A DNA stretch of 64,000 bases from Thalassotalea sp. Sam97 (GTDB lineage: Bacteria; Pseudomonadota; Gammaproteobacteria; Enterobacterales; Alteromonadaceae). The DNA lies in the NCBI RefSeq assembly GCF_041379765.1, contig NZ_CP166919.1, positions 1,054,001-1,118,000 on the forward strand, in the 5' to 3' direction. This document shows positions 39,326 to 48,791 of the stretch, in pieces. Numbering within the stretch: position 1 is the stretch's first letter; every line of letters starts with the position of its first letter. The translations under genes were made by a program, and so were the position numbers. The notes beneath the pieces were generated by a model that saw only the letters and a program-made list of their open reading frames with translations, was not told where the DNA came from and made no database searches.

Positions 39326-40306
39326 TTATTTTACTTCTTCACCGGCTGCTTGCTTATCAGCGTGGTAACTTGAACGAACTAATGGACCACAAGCTGCGTG
39401 CTCAAAGCCCATTTTCATGGCTTCTTGACGGAACATTTCGAACTCATCAGGATGCACGTAACGTTCAACCGGTAAGTGGTGCTTACTTGGTTGCAGGTAC
39501 TGACCGATGGTGAGCATTGTCACGCCATGGGCACGTAAATCGCGCATAACTTCAAGGATCTCTTCGTTGGTTTCGCCTAAACCTACCATCAAGCCGGACT
39601 TGGTTGGCACATTCGGGTTCGCTTCACCAAACTTTTTCAATAGATCCAATGACCACTGGTAGTTGGCACCTGGACGTGCTTTTTTGTATAAGCGCGGTGC
39701 GGTTTCCATATTGTGGTTAAATACGTGCGGTGGGTGAGCATTTAAAATCTCTAAGGCTTTATCCATACGACCACGGAAATCAGGTACTAAGATTTCGACT
39801 TTGGTGTGCGGTGCGTGCTCTTCGATTTCACGGATACAGTCAGCAAACTGCTGAGCACCGCCGTCACGCAAATCGTCACGGTCAACCGAGGTAATAACCA
39901 CATATTTCAATGCCATGTCTTTTAACGTCATAGCCAATTTCTTCGGCTCTTCGCTATCTGGGGCTAATGGACGACCATGGCCAACATCGCAGAATGGACA
40001 ACGACGGGTACAGATATCACCCAAAATCATAAATGTCGCGGTACCGTGGTTAAAACATTCCGCTAAGTTAGGGCATGATGCTTCTTCACATACCGAGTGT
40101 AAACCACCTTTGCGTAAGCCGGCTTTCACTTTGTCAATGTTTTCACTGGTGCGTGGCAATTTGATTTTTAACCACTCAGGTTTACGTAGCATGGTTTCAC
40201 GTTCCGATGGAATTACTTGGATCGGAATGTGTTGCATTTTATCGGCATCGCGTAACTTAGTACCCGCGGCGACTTTACTGGTTTTTAAGCGCTCAGTATT
40301 GCTCAT
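39326..40306 (-). CDS. lipA: Lipoyl synthase
   Basis: Radical-SAM enzyme that inserts two sulfur atoms into octanoyl groups on lipoyl domains. The 326-residue protein has both cluster motifs: the auxiliary CEEASCPNLAEC (near residue 72) and the radical-SAM CTRRCPFC (near 98), plus the C-terminal RSSYHA serine. Its start overlaps the lipB stop by 4 bases, so the two genes are translated together. Confidence 0.97.
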   Translation of the reverse strand: MSNTERLKTSKVAAGTKLRDADKMQHIPIQVIPSERETMLRKPEWLKIKLPRTSENIDKVKAGLRKGGLHSVCEEASCPNLAECFNHGTATFMILGDICTRRCPFCDVGHGRPLAPDSEEPKKLAMTLKDMALKYVVITSVDRDDLRDGGAQQFADCIREIEEHAPHTKVEILVPDFRGRMDKALEILNAHPPHVFNHNMETAPRLYKKARPGANYQWSLDLLKKFGEANPNVPTKSGLMVGLGETNEEILEVMRDLRAHGVTMLTIGQYLQPSKHHLPVERYVHPDEFEMFRQEAMKMGFEHAACGPLVRSSYHADKQAAGEEVK

Positions 40307-40953
40307 AGATCATCTAAACCTGTTTTATAAGAAACGTTATCAGCGGCTAATAAACGCTGAAATTGCTGTTGTAAACTTTGGCCGGCGTCTGCGACACTCT
40401 CTGGACCACCTAAGTCTTTGGTTTGAACCATCTCTAAACCAGCATAGCCACAAGGGTTAATACGTAAAAATGGTTCCATATCCATATTGATGTTAATTGC
40501 TAAGCCATGAAACGAGCAGCCTTTGCGCACTCGCAGACCTAAAGACGCAACTTTCTTTTCATCAACATACACCCCAGGAGCATCGGCTTTTGCGTAAGCA
40601 TCAATGCCGTAGTCGGCAAGGCTAGCGACAATGCCATTCTCGATTAAGGTCACAAGTTCACGCACACCGATTTTTCGGCGTCGTAAATTGATCATAAAAT
40701 AGATAACTTGCTGCCCTGGGCCGTGATAAGTTACTTGTCCGCCTCGGTCAACTTTTACCACAGGGATATCCCCAGGCATTAACAAGTGCTCTTCTTTACC
40801 TGCCTGGCCTTGGGTAAATACACGAGGGTGTTCAACTAACCAAAGTTCATCGGTAACGGTGTCATCACGATCATCGGTAAACGCTTGCATGGCATGCCAT
40901 ACCGTTTCGTAATCCATTGTGCCAAGTTGGCGAATAACCAAAGGTTGCGTCAC
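40303..40953 (-). CDS. lipB: Octanoyltransferase
   Basis: Moves octanoate from acyl carrier protein to lipoyl domains, the step before LipA. The 216 residues include RGGQVTYHGPGQQVIY (near 70), the catalytic Lys/Cys region KVASLGLRVRKGCSFHG (near 138-154) and AININMDMEPFLRINPCGY. It begins with GTG at 40953 with GGAT 5 bases upstream. Order lipB-lipA with ybeD upstream is conserved in gammaproteobacteria. Confidence 0.96.
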   Translation of the reverse strand: MTQPLVIRQLGTMDYETVWHAMQAFTDDRDDTVTDELWLVEHPRVFTQGQAGKEEHLLMPGDIPVVKVDRGGQVTYHGPGQQVIYFMINLRRRKIGVRELVTLIENGIVASLADYGIDAYAKADAPGVYVDEKKVASLGLRVRKGCSFHGLAININMDMEPFLRINPCGYAGLEMVQTKDLGGPESVADAGQSLQQQFQRLLAADNVSYKTGLDDL

Positions 40954-41098
40954 GTTATATCCAAAGTTTGAAATTTAGGCGCCATTATAGCGGTAAAAAA
41001 TAGAAAATCCACCGTCATTGCTGCGCTGCAGACAACGCTAGGTGGATAACTGTCAGCAAAAATTCACTTAGAATTTTCAGGGAGAACTCGAACTTCGT

Positions 41099-41362
41099 TT
41101 ATAGTACGTAACGCACTTCTTCTATCGCAGACAATTCAGCATAAAGCTTCTCAATATGCTGTTGACTGCGCACGGTAACGGCAACCGATACTGAGTGGTA
41201 AGTCCCTTTGCTGCTTGGCTTTATTGTCGGTGCATAATCGCCCGGAGTATCTTGTTGCAATACCGCAACGACAAGGTCTGGTAGATGTGGCACAGCGACG
41301 CCCATCACTTTAAAATTAAATACGTATGGAAATTCAATAATTTTATCGAATCTGGCTTTCAT
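41099..41362 (-). CDS. ybeD: YbeD-like DUF493 family protein
   Basis: An 87-residue protein with the ACT-like fold of DUF493, including FDKIIEFPYVFNFKVMG near the N-terminus and SKGTYHSVSVAVTVRSQQ in the middle. It lies between dat and lipB as in related genomes. A regulatory role near lipoate metabolism has been suggested for the family, but the function is not settled. Confidence 0.9.
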   Translation of the reverse strand: MKARFDKIIEFPYVFNFKVMGVAVPHLPDLVVAVLQQDTPGDYAPTIKPSSKGTYHSVSVAVTVRSQQHIEKLYAELSAIEEVRYVL

Positions 41363-41414
41363 AACATTCTCTTTATTGTGCCCATAGGGGCAGGGTTAAC
41401 ACGATATCGGTGGT

Positions 41415-42260
41415 TTACACGGTTAGCTGGCGCTTAAATGCTTGAAATTTGCTAAACAGCGCCCTTGCTACAGGGCCGATATTACCCTGACCGATTATTT
41501 TATCATCAATTTGCCTTACAGGGGAAATTTCTCTGCTCGAAGAGGTTATCCAAACTTCGTCAGCGGCAAATAAGTCATCTGTATATATGTCCTGTTGGTG
41601 CACTTTTAAACCCGCATTTTCGGCAATTTCAATAATCACATCGCGAGTGATACCACCAAGGATAAAATGATTGGCTTTTGGTGTGTAAATATTACTGTCT
41701 TTAACAACAAAGACGTTAGATGTCGAACCTTCAGTCACCAAACCATCGCGGTGTAAAATGGCTTCATCGTAGCCTCTAAGCTGGGCTTCATTACGCAACA
41801 TAATGTTGGCTAACAGAGCGATACTTTTTACATCACAATGTTGCCAACGAATATCGTCTAGCAGTGTGGCTGTGCAACTATCGATGTGTTTTTCGTCGAT
41901 ATTCAATGGCGATGCCATAACCAAAACAGTGGGTACTTGCTGCTCTGCAAACACATGCTGGCGGTCGACGTCACTGCCACGAGTAAGCTGCAAGTAAATG
42001 GACATATGGCCAGCACCATTTTGCCTAATCACCTTGTTAATTATGTCGACCCATTGCTGATGACTATATGGATTGTCGATGTTTACTTTACTTAGGCAGT
42101 AATCGAGGCGCTGTAAGTGCTGCTCAAGGCGAAACGGTATGGCGTTATAGACAGGAATAACTTCATATACGCCGTCTGCAAACAAAAAGCCTCGGTCAAG
42201 GACCGAGACTTTTGCATCTTGCTTGGCGACAAACTGGCCGTTGAGATAAACAATATTCAT
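41415..42260 (-). CDS. dat: D-amino acid aminotransferase (class IV)
   Basis: PLP enzyme predicted to interconvert D-alanine and D-glutamate, supplying D-amino acids for peptidoglycan. The 281 residues show VLDRGFLFADGVYEVI (near 20-35), the PLP Lys in CDVKSIALLANIM (near 145), EGSTSNVFVV (near 177) and GGITRDVIIE. Fold type IV also includes branched-chain aminotransferase and ADC lyase, but neighbouring dacA and the motif details favour D-amino acid specificity. Confidence 0.87.
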   Translation of the reverse strand: MNIVYLNGQFVAKQDAKVSVLDRGFLFADGVYEVIPVYNAIPFRLEQHLQRLDYCLSKVNIDNPYSHQQWVDIINKVIRQNGAGHMSIYLQLTRGSDVDRQHVFAEQQVPTVLVMASPLNIDEKHIDSCTATLLDDIRWQHCDVKSIALLANIMLRNEAQLRGYDEAILHRDGLVTEGSTSNVFVVKDSNIYTPKANHFILGGITRDVIIEIAENAGLKVHQQDIYTDDLFAADEVWITSSSREISPVRQIDDKIIGQGNIGPVARALFSKFQAFKRQLTV

Positions 42261-42324
42261 GCGTGTTCGTCAACCCTTGCTACGGCTTTTCACTGCACCG
42301 GCAAGGGCTGAGAGCTCCTAAGGC

Positions 42325-43485
42325 TTACTGAATTTGTAGTTTAATATAGTCGATTAAGCGCGAGAAGATACTGCCTTCGTTGACTTCTTGTAGTGTAACG
42401 AGTGGGTACTCGGCAATTTGCTCACCATCGAGCGACAATGATACCGTACCTACAACTTCACCTTTAGCAAGAGGCGCGGTAAGTTGTTTATCTAGCTTAA
42501 CGTTGGCTTCTAAGTTTTTCTTTTGACCACGAGGAATGGTGATAGACACATCCGACATAACACCTAAGTCGACTTCTTTAATGTCACCCATCCATACTCG
42601 ATTACGAGCAAAGCTGTCGCCGGCACTGTATGGAGTAACGGTTTCAAAAAAGCGGAAACCATAATTTAGTAGTTTTTTACTTTCAATTTTGCGTGCTTGT
42701 GCGCTGTCGGTTCCCATTACCACAGCAACGAGGCGCATATCACCCTTAGTTGCACTGGTTACAAGGTTGTAGCCAGCTTTTGAGTGATGACCGGTTTTTA
42801 AACCATCAACATTTAAGCTCTTGTCCCATAACAGGCTATTACGGTTGTATTGTTTGATGTTGTTGTAGGTGAATGATTTTTGCTTGTACAGGGCATATTC
42901 TTCCGGTACATCGCGGATCAGTGCGCTAGCCAAGGTTGCCATATCACGTGGCGTGGTATAGTGCTCATCACCACTTAGGCCATGCGAGTTTTCAAAATTT
43001 GAACCGAACATTTCTAATTGCTGTGCATACGCATTCATCATATCAGCAAAGGCGCCTTCACTGCCGGCAATATGTTCAGCGATAGCCACACAAGCATCGT
43101 TACCTGAAGCAACAATAATACCTTGATTTAATAAGTTAACACTAACTTCAGTGCCCACTTCAATGAACATTTTTGACGAGTCAGGGAAGTTTTTTGCCCA
43201 AGCGTTTTCACTGATTAACACCTTGTCATCGTTAGCAATGTTACCTGCTTGAATTTCTTTACCGACGATGTAGCTGGTCATCATCTTAGTTAAAGATGCT
43301 GGCTCTAGTTGTATATCAGCATTACCTTCAGCAATAACGTAACCTGTGGCGTGATCTAAAAGAATATAGCCTTCAGCATTAATTTGTGGTGGTGCCGGAA
43401 TAACATCCGCTACGGCAAATGATGAGGTGGTGGTTAGCAGAACCCCGGAGAAAAGTTGAATCAATTTATTAGCTGATTTGCTCAT
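42325..43485 (-). CDS. dacA: D-alanyl-D-alanine carboxypeptidase (PBP5/6 type)
   Basis: Removes the terminal D-alanine from peptidoglycan pentapeptides in the periplasm. The 386-residue protein has a signal peptide (residues 1-26, ending SFAVA), then the penicillin-binding motifs SLTK (near 64), SGN (near 127) and KTG (near 230), and a C-terminal amphipathic helix (FSRLIDYIKLQIQ) that anchors it to the membrane. Length and order match PBP5/6. Confidence 0.96.
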   Translation of the reverse strand: MSKSANKLIQLFSGVLLTTTSSFAVADVIPAPPQINAEGYILLDHATGYVIAEGNADIQLEPASLTKMMTSYIVGKEIQAGNIANDDKVLISENAWAKNFPDSSKMFIEVGTEVSVNLLNQGIIVASGNDACVAIAEHIAGSEGAFADMMNAYAQQLEMFGSNFENSHGLSGDEHYTTPRDMATLASALIRDVPEEYALYKQKSFTYNNIKQYNRNSLLWDKSLNVDGLKTGHHSKAGYNLVTSATKGDMRLVAVVMGTDSAQARKIESKKLLNYGFRFFETVTPYSAGDSFARNRVWMGDIKEVDLGVMSDVSITIPRGQKKNLEANVKLDKQLTAPLAKGEVVGTVSLSLDGEQIAEYPLVTLQEVNEGSIFSRLIDYIKLQIQ

Positions 43486-43694
43486 TATAAACCTGTATTT
43501 TGAAAATAGTTATGTCGTTTCATGAGTTGTCGTCCGCAGTGTGATGATAGCTAAAAACCATTATTCTAACCGTGTTAGCGGTTTATTTAACTGTTATAGG
43601 GGACGACGATAAAATTGTCGAACAGTATAGCAATTATGGCGTCGATGTTAACCGTCAAGGGCGATTATTTGTGAATTTGTTGCCCTTGCTAGCG

Positions 43695-44576
43695 CTATTT
43701 TAGCGAAAATAGTGGGTATGCTTCTGGGTAACCTTGGTTGTGTAGACTTGCCAATAACTGCTTTGCTTGCTCTGCACTTGATATTGGTCCTATTTGCACG
43801 CGAAAAAGTTCATTTTTTTCGCTCAATGAAACAGGAACTTGCATTAAAAATCGCATGCCTTTGGCGGTATTGTCAGCCAACGTTTTATTACGAGTCACCA
43901 ATACATGAATGTAGGGCTTAAAAAACGCACTATTGGTTGTTAATTGTGTTGCGTGCGGTTTGGTGGGTTTAACTGGGGTGACTTTGGCAACTTGTGATTG
44001 ACTGGCCTGCTCTGGTTCAGTAACAAAGCGACTAATGTTACTCCGGGTAATGGCTTCAACCTTAACGCGCGCGGTTCCTTTATCCAGCATACCCAGTTTA
44101 TATGCGGCGCTGTAGGAGAGATCAATCAATCGGTCTTGATGAAATGGACCACGGTCATTCACACGGACAATGATCTTACGGTTATTGGCTAAATTAGTGA
44201 CTTGCGCGTATGTAGGTAGTGGCAGCGATTTATGGGCCGCACTAAAGCCGTACATGTCGTAGATTTCACCATTGGATGTTAAGTGGCCATGAAACTTTTT
44301 ACCATACCATGAGGCGATACCTGTTTCGCTATAACCCTCTGCACTGCTCATCACTTGATAAGGAACACCAAATACTCGGTAATCTTTATTGCCTCCACGA
44401 CTCTTTTCCAACACCTTAGGTTGGGGCTCTTGTAGCTCTTGCTCAGTAGGTAGTCGAGTAGGAATGGAATCGTGCTTTTGTGAATATCGTGATGACGTCT
44501 GACAACCGAACATGCTTATTGTTACAAGCATTAAGGCCGCGGAAAAAAGCAGACGCTTAGCAAAAGGTATTGTCAT
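43695..44576 (-). CDS. rlpA: Septal lipoprotein RlpA (lytic transglycosylase)
   Basis: Outer-membrane lipoprotein of 293 residues with lipobox FGC at Cys25. A double-psi beta-barrel domain follows (GIASWYGKKFHGHLTSNGE, about residues 85-103, and RVNDRGPFHQDRLIDLS near 155, including the catalytic Asp). The C-terminal SPOR domain (about 215-293) binds denuded glycan at the division septum. It acts on glycan strands lacking stem peptides. An MltB-type transglycosylase gene that often separates rlpA from rodA is absent here. Confidence 0.93.
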   Translation of the reverse strand: MTIPFAKRLLFSAALMLVTISMFGCQTSSRYSQKHDSIPTRLPTEQELQEPQPKVLEKSRGGNKDYRVFGVPYQVMSSAEGYSETGIASWYGKKFHGHLTSNGEIYDMYGFSAAHKSLPLPTYAQVTNLANNRKIIVRVNDRGPFHQDRLIDLSYSAAYKLGMLDKGTARVKVEAITRSNISRFVTEPEQASQSQVAKVTPVKPTKPHATQLTTNSAFFKPYIHVLVTRNKTLADNTAKGMRFLMQVPVSLSEKNELFRVQIGPISSAEQAKQLLASLHNQGYPEAYPLFSLK

Positions 44577-44670
44577 TATTGGTATTAAACAGTGTGTCGA
44601 CGACTTAATAGCCTCAATATAATGTACCGAATCGAGCGATACAAGAGCGACGATAGCGAAATATCGTATT

Positions 44671-44722
44671 TATACCAATCACATTAAGTTATTGCTCACT
44701 CAGTGAGAATTTAAAGGCTTTT
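44671..44722. repeat. Fragment of the 25.8-kb MITE
   Basis: These 52 bases are identical to 25844-25895, the left end of the element at 25.8 kb, including the full left terminal repeat. The rest of the element is missing, so this is a truncated copy lying between rlpA and rodA. Confidence 0.8.
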
Positions 44723-44742
44723 TAGCCAGTTGCATAGATTAG

Positions 44743-45861
44743 TTATGAGATCAAACGTCGATGGGTACTAATCGCCATTAAAACACCAAACCCTGCCATC
44801 AGTGTCACCATTGAGGTACCGCCATAACTTACCAAGGGTAGCGGGACGCCTACTACCGGCAATATGCCTGAAACCATGCCGATATTAACAAATACATAAA
44901 CGAAAAACGTCAGTGTCAGGCTTCCTGCTAAGAGCTTGGTAAAGGCTTCTTGTGCATTCACGGCAATCCATAAACCACGCACAACTATGTATAAATAAAT
45001 CAGTAATAAGCCGATCACCCCAAATAAACCAAACTCTTCACTAAATACGGCAAAAATAAAGTCAGTATGCCGTTCCGGCAAAAATTCAAGTTGAGATTGG
45101 GTACCTTGTAGCCAACCTTTACCTGATAGTCCACCCGAGCCTATAGCAATTTTCGATTGGATAATATGGTAACCAGCGCCTAGCGGGTCTTCCTCCGGGT
45201 TTAAAAAGGTGAGTACTCGTTGCTTTTGATAATCGCGCATCAAAAACATCCACAATATTGGCAAAAAGGCAGATAGTAAGCCCGCACATACGCCAATTAA
45301 ACGCCAGCTTGCACCGGCCAGAAACAGTACGAAGATACCAGAACTTGCTACCAGTAACGAGGTACCCAGATCTGGTTGCTTGGCAATAAGCAGGGTTGGG
45401 ATCATAACCAACGCAAACGCGATAACAATGTGCTTGGTTTTCGCCGGTAAATCGTAGCGTGAAATAAACCAAGCGGTGGTCATCGGCACCACTAATTTCA
45501 TGATCTCAGAAGGCTGAAAGCGGGTAAAACCTAGGTCAAGCCAGCGTTGTGCGCCTTTACTGGCATAACCAAAAAGTAATACACAAACGAGCAGTAATAG
45601 ACCTATCACAAAAATTGCAAAAACCCAGCGTTGATAGAACGATGGCGGTATTTGCGCGACAACGAACATCACACCAAGGGCAACGCCAAGACGAATAACC
45701 TGCCGAACCACGAGATCCATATCCTGACCACCTGCACTATAAATAACCGCAAGGCCTAGCGACATGAGCACCAATAAACCAAATAGCAGCGGTAAATCAA
45801 TATGAATGCGCTCCATTAAGGTTTTTCGTTTAGCGTGGTCTTGGCCTGTGTTTCGTATCAT
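44743..45861 (-). CDS. rodA: Rod shape SEDS glycosyltransferase RodA
   Basis: Multi-pass SEDS protein (372 residues, about ten TM segments) that polymerises peptidoglycan glycan strands with PBP2 in the elongasome. Motifs include LGFTRFQPSEIMKL near 110, KQPDLGTSLL near 160, and VVGVPLPLVSYGGTSM near 335. The second Met (MERIHID) is an alternative start nearer the usual N-terminus. It lies 17 bases after mrdA in the minus-strand operon. Confidence 0.96.
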   Translation of the reverse strand: MIRNTGQDHAKRKTLMERIHIDLPLLFGLLVLMSLGLAVIYSAGGQDMDLVVRQVIRLGVALGVMFVVAQIPPSFYQRWVFAIFVIGLLLLVCVLLFGYASKGAQRWLDLGFTRFQPSEIMKLVVPMTTAWFISRYDLPAKTKHIVIAFALVMIPTLLIAKQPDLGTSLLVASSGIFVLFLAGASWRLIGVCAGLLSAFLPILWMFLMRDYQKQRVLTFLNPEEDPLGAGYHIIQSKIAIGSGGLSGKGWLQGTQSQLEFLPERHTDFIFAVFSEEFGLFGVIGLLLIYLYIVVRGLWIAVNAQEAFTKLLAGSLTLTFFVYVFVNIGMVSGILPVVGVPLPLVSYGGTSMVTLMAGFGVLMAISTHRRLIS

Positions 45862-45878
45862 CTGTTTTCGTTTCTAGG

Positions 45879-47846
45879 TTATTGGTTAGGTGGCGTAATC
45901 AGTTGTTGCTGACCAAGCTGTTGTTGATTGGCAAAGTATTGATCCATAATTTGCCTTGCAACGGGACCTGCATTCGAACCGCCACCACCAACGGCGACAT
46001 TCTCTATGGCGATAGCAACAACGATTTCCGGTTTCTTTGCCGGCGCGTAGGCAATAAACATGGCGTTGTCTCGTTGGCTTTCTGAGATTTTACTGGCATC
46101 GTATTCGACATCTTCATCTCGGCCAACAACTTCCCCGGTTCCTGATTTACCTGCAGCATCGTAGGTTGTGCCTAAAAAGGCATTATAGCCGGTACCTGCA
46201 GGGTGCTTGACCGTCGCGTGCATTGTATCGAGGATGATATCCCAGTTTTTGTTATTGTTTAATACGATGGGGGGTTTCTCATTAACGGTAAAGGCTACGG
46301 TATTTTTCTCAATTGCCGCATTCATTGCGATGCCTTCATCATCAAGCGCGGAAGAATCATCGTTGTTAACCTCAACAGGCTCATGAAAATACGAAACAAA
46401 ATGCGGTTCAATAACCTGTCCTTTATTGACCAATATACTGGTTGCTTGAGCTAATTGCATTGGCGTTACGGTCCAAAAACCCTGACCAATACCAATGTTT
46501 ACCGTATCTCCATGGTACCAAGGCTGATTGTAGCGAGCACGCTTCCAACCTCGGCTTGGTAATATAGCCGCGCTTTCTTCGAGTATATCGATACCAGTGC
46601 GTTCACCAAAACCAAATTTGGCCATGTTTTCGCTGATTCGGTCGACACCAATTTTATAGGCTAAATCATAGAAGTAGGTATTACACGAACGCATTACCGC
46701 TTCTTCTAAGTTAACCCAACCGTGTCCCCACTTTAAATGGTCGCGGTATTTACGCGTGCCATTTTGTAGGCGGAACCAGCCCGGATCCCATAGTTTGAAG
46801 CTTTGGTTAATTATTTTTTCTTCCAGACCGATTAAGCCCAAAAAGGGCTTGATAGTCGATGCGGGTGGATAAGTGCCTTTCGTAGCACGGTTAATCAGCG
46901 GTCTGTCTTTATTTTGTAGCGCTTTGTAGTCTATAGATGAAATACCGTGAACAAACAAGTTACCGTCATAACTTGGATTAGAATAAAAGGCTAAAATCCC
47001 GCCATCGCGAGGGTCAATCGCGACAACTGCGCCGCGTCTATCGGTAAGGGCGCGTTTGGCTATCATTTGTAATTCAATATCAAGACTTAACGTTAAGTCT
47101 TTGCCAGGCACTGGTGGTGTATAACTTAGCGTTCTAAGCACACGACCACGGTTATTAACTTCCACTTCTTGGTAGCCCATTTGCCCGTGCAGATCTTGCT
47201 CGTAGTAACGTTCAATGCCCAGTTTGCCGATATCTCGAGTCGCTTGGTATTGCTCAATTAAGCCGTTTTCTTCAAGGTGTAATAAATCGCGACTGTTTAT
47301 TTTGGCAACGTAACCTAGCGAATGCGTGGTTAACTCAGCAAACGGGTAATGGCGTTTTAAATGGGCTTCGATGATAACACCGGGTAGGCGGTGTTGATTG
47401 ACTGAAATCTTAGCGACATCATCTTCACTAAGTCGAGATACTAACTCGAGCGGTTTGAAGCGGCGTTTATAGCGCATCGATTCGATAAAATTTTGCTTTT
47501 GTTCATCACTAACCTCGATAAGCTCGGCTAATTCATTGAGTGTTGAGTCAATATTGTCAACATCCTCCGGAATTATGGCAAGTGAATACACCGGTTTGTT
47601 TTGTGCCAAAATCACACCATTACGGTCGTAAATAAGACCGCGGTTTGGTGCGACAGGTAATACCTTTATTCGGTTTTTATTGGAATGTGTTTGGTATTTT
47701 TCATAATTGGTTACCTCAAGATCATAAATGTTGTTAAACAAAACCAGTAATAACACGACCACACCCAGTAAGGTGATGAAGGTACGCCGTGCAAACAGGT
47801 TTGCTTCGGCGCTATGATTTTTGATGGTAACTCGACGTGCCGGCAA
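45879..47846 (-). CDS. mrdA: Penicillin-binding protein 2 (transpeptidase)
   Basis: Class B PBP that cross-links peptidoglycan during elongation, partner of RodA. The 655 residues have one N-terminal TM helix (about 22-45), a dimerisation domain, then the transpeptidase motifs STIK (near 326), SCN (near 382) and KSGT (near 540; KSG rather than KTG is normal for PBP2). A Gln/Asn-rich tail ends the protein. Five bases separate it from rlmH. Confidence 0.96.
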   Translation of the reverse strand: MPARRVTIKNHSAEANLFARRTFITLLGVVVLLLVLFNNIYDLEVTNYEKYQTHSNKNRIKVLPVAPNRGLIYDRNGVILAQNKPVYSLAIIPEDVDNIDSTLNELAELIEVSDEQKQNFIESMRYKRRFKPLELVSRLSEDDVAKISVNQHRLPGVIIEAHLKRHYPFAELTTHSLGYVAKINSRDLLHLEENGLIEQYQATRDIGKLGIERYYEQDLHGQMGYQEVEVNNRGRVLRTLSYTPPVPGKDLTLSLDIELQMIAKRALTDRRGAVVAIDPRDGGILAFYSNPSYDGNLFVHGISSIDYKALQNKDRPLINRATKGTYPPASTIKPFLGLIGLEEKIINQSFKLWDPGWFRLQNGTRKYRDHLKWGHGWVNLEEAVMRSCNTYFYDLAYKIGVDRISENMAKFGFGERTGIDILEESAAILPSRGWKRARYNQPWYHGDTVNIGIGQGFWTVTPMQLAQATSILVNKGQVIEPHFVSYFHEPVEVNNDDSSALDDEGIAMNAAIEKNTVAFTVNEKPPIVLNNNKNWDIILDTMHATVKHPAGTGYNAFLGTTYDAAGKSGTGEVVGRDEDVEYDASKISESQRDNAMFIAYAPAKKPEIVVAIAIENVAVGGGGSNAGPVARQIMDQYFANQQQLGQQQLITPPNQ

Positions 47847-47851
47847 AGTGA

Positions 47852-48322
47852 TTACTCGCGATGATACGGATGATTGTTATTGATGCTCCAAGCACGATAG
47901 AGACTCTCGGCAATCATGACGCGAACCATAGGGTGTGGTAAAGTCAGAGGTGATAATGACCATTTTTGCTCAGATGCTTTAATGCATGCTGGGGCTAAGC
48001 CTTCAGGGCCGCCAACCAACAAAGCGACATCACGACCATCCATTTGCCAGCCGTGTAATTGTTTGGCAAGTTGTGGCGTCGTCCATGGCTTACCTTCTAC
48101 CTCTAGGGTAACAATGCGAGCGCCTTTAGGAACGGCAGCTAAGGTCTGTTCACCTTCTTTTTCTAGGATGCGGGCGATATCGGCATTTTTACCACGTTTA
48201 CCTGGTGTGATTTCCACCAATTCAAAGGTTAAATCGCGAGGAAAACGGCGGGCATACTCATTAAATCCTTCCGTTATCCATTTTGGCATTTTGTTACCAA
48301 CGGCAATTAAGGTTAAACGCAT
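47852..48322 (-). CDS. rlmH: 23S rRNA pseudouridine-1915 N3-methyltransferase
   Basis: SPOUT-family methyltransferase acting on the 70S ribosome at helix 69. The 156-residue protein shows the knot motif LLVGGPEGL near 102 and the C-terminal AWSINNNHPYHR. Start 48322 (MRLTLIAVGNKMP) is the normal N-terminus; an in-frame Met seven codons upstream would overlap rsfS. Confidence 0.95.
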   Translation of the reverse strand: MRLTLIAVGNKMPKWITEGFNEYARRFPRDLTFELVEITPGKRGKNADIARILEKEGEQTLAAVPKGARIVTLEVEGKPWTTPQLAKQLHGWQMDGRDVALLVGGPEGLAPACIKASEQKWSLSPLTLPHPMVRVMIAESLYRAWSINNNHPYHRE

Positions 48323-48327
48323 AATGA

Positions 48328-48651
48328 CTAATGCTCGGACCAAAGTTTTTCAAGTTGATAAAAGTCGCGACATTCATCGGTCATTACATGGACTACGACA
48401 TCGCCTAAATCGAGTAGACACCACTCACCAACATCACCACCTTCAAGACCTAAGGTGTCAACATCAGTCTGTTTGATTTCGGTATGTAGGTTGTCGACAA
48501 TTGATTTTACATGGCGGGTAGAGTTACCAGAGCAAATGACCATATAATCGGTGAAACTGGCACGTTCTTCGACATCAAGTGTGACAATGTCACGGGCTTT
48601 CATGTTTTCAAGTTGTTCAATAACAAATTCGACAAGTTGTTGGCTTTGCAA
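48328..48651 (-). CDS. rsfS: Ribosomal silencing factor RsfS
   Basis: A 107-residue protein that binds L14 on the large subunit and blocks subunit joining during slow growth. It contains ASFTDYMVICSGNSTRHVKS (about 31-50) and GEWCLLDLGDVVVHVM (near 76), typical of the family. The pair with rlmH and nadD upstream is conserved. Confidence 0.96.
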   Translation of the reverse strand: MQSQQLVEFVIEQLENMKARDIVTLDVEERASFTDYMVICSGNSTRHVKSIVDNLHTEIKQTDVDTLGLEGGDVGEWCLLDLGDVVVHVMTDECRDFYQLEKLWSEH

Positions 48652-48791
48652 GCTACTTCCTTATTGGGGTTATTAATAGTGATATAAGCGACAGCTGATG
48701 GCAGGAAAATAATTAGGCGCCTAAAGATCAAGCTAAGTCGCTCAAAGAATCACTATTCTAGCTCGAACATAGCGTAAATAACAGTACTTAT

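Noticed and set aside
39223..39513. 96-codon plus-strand frame over the end of lipA
   Set aside because: It covers the lipA terminator and runs antisense to conserved lipA codons; it is a shadow frame.
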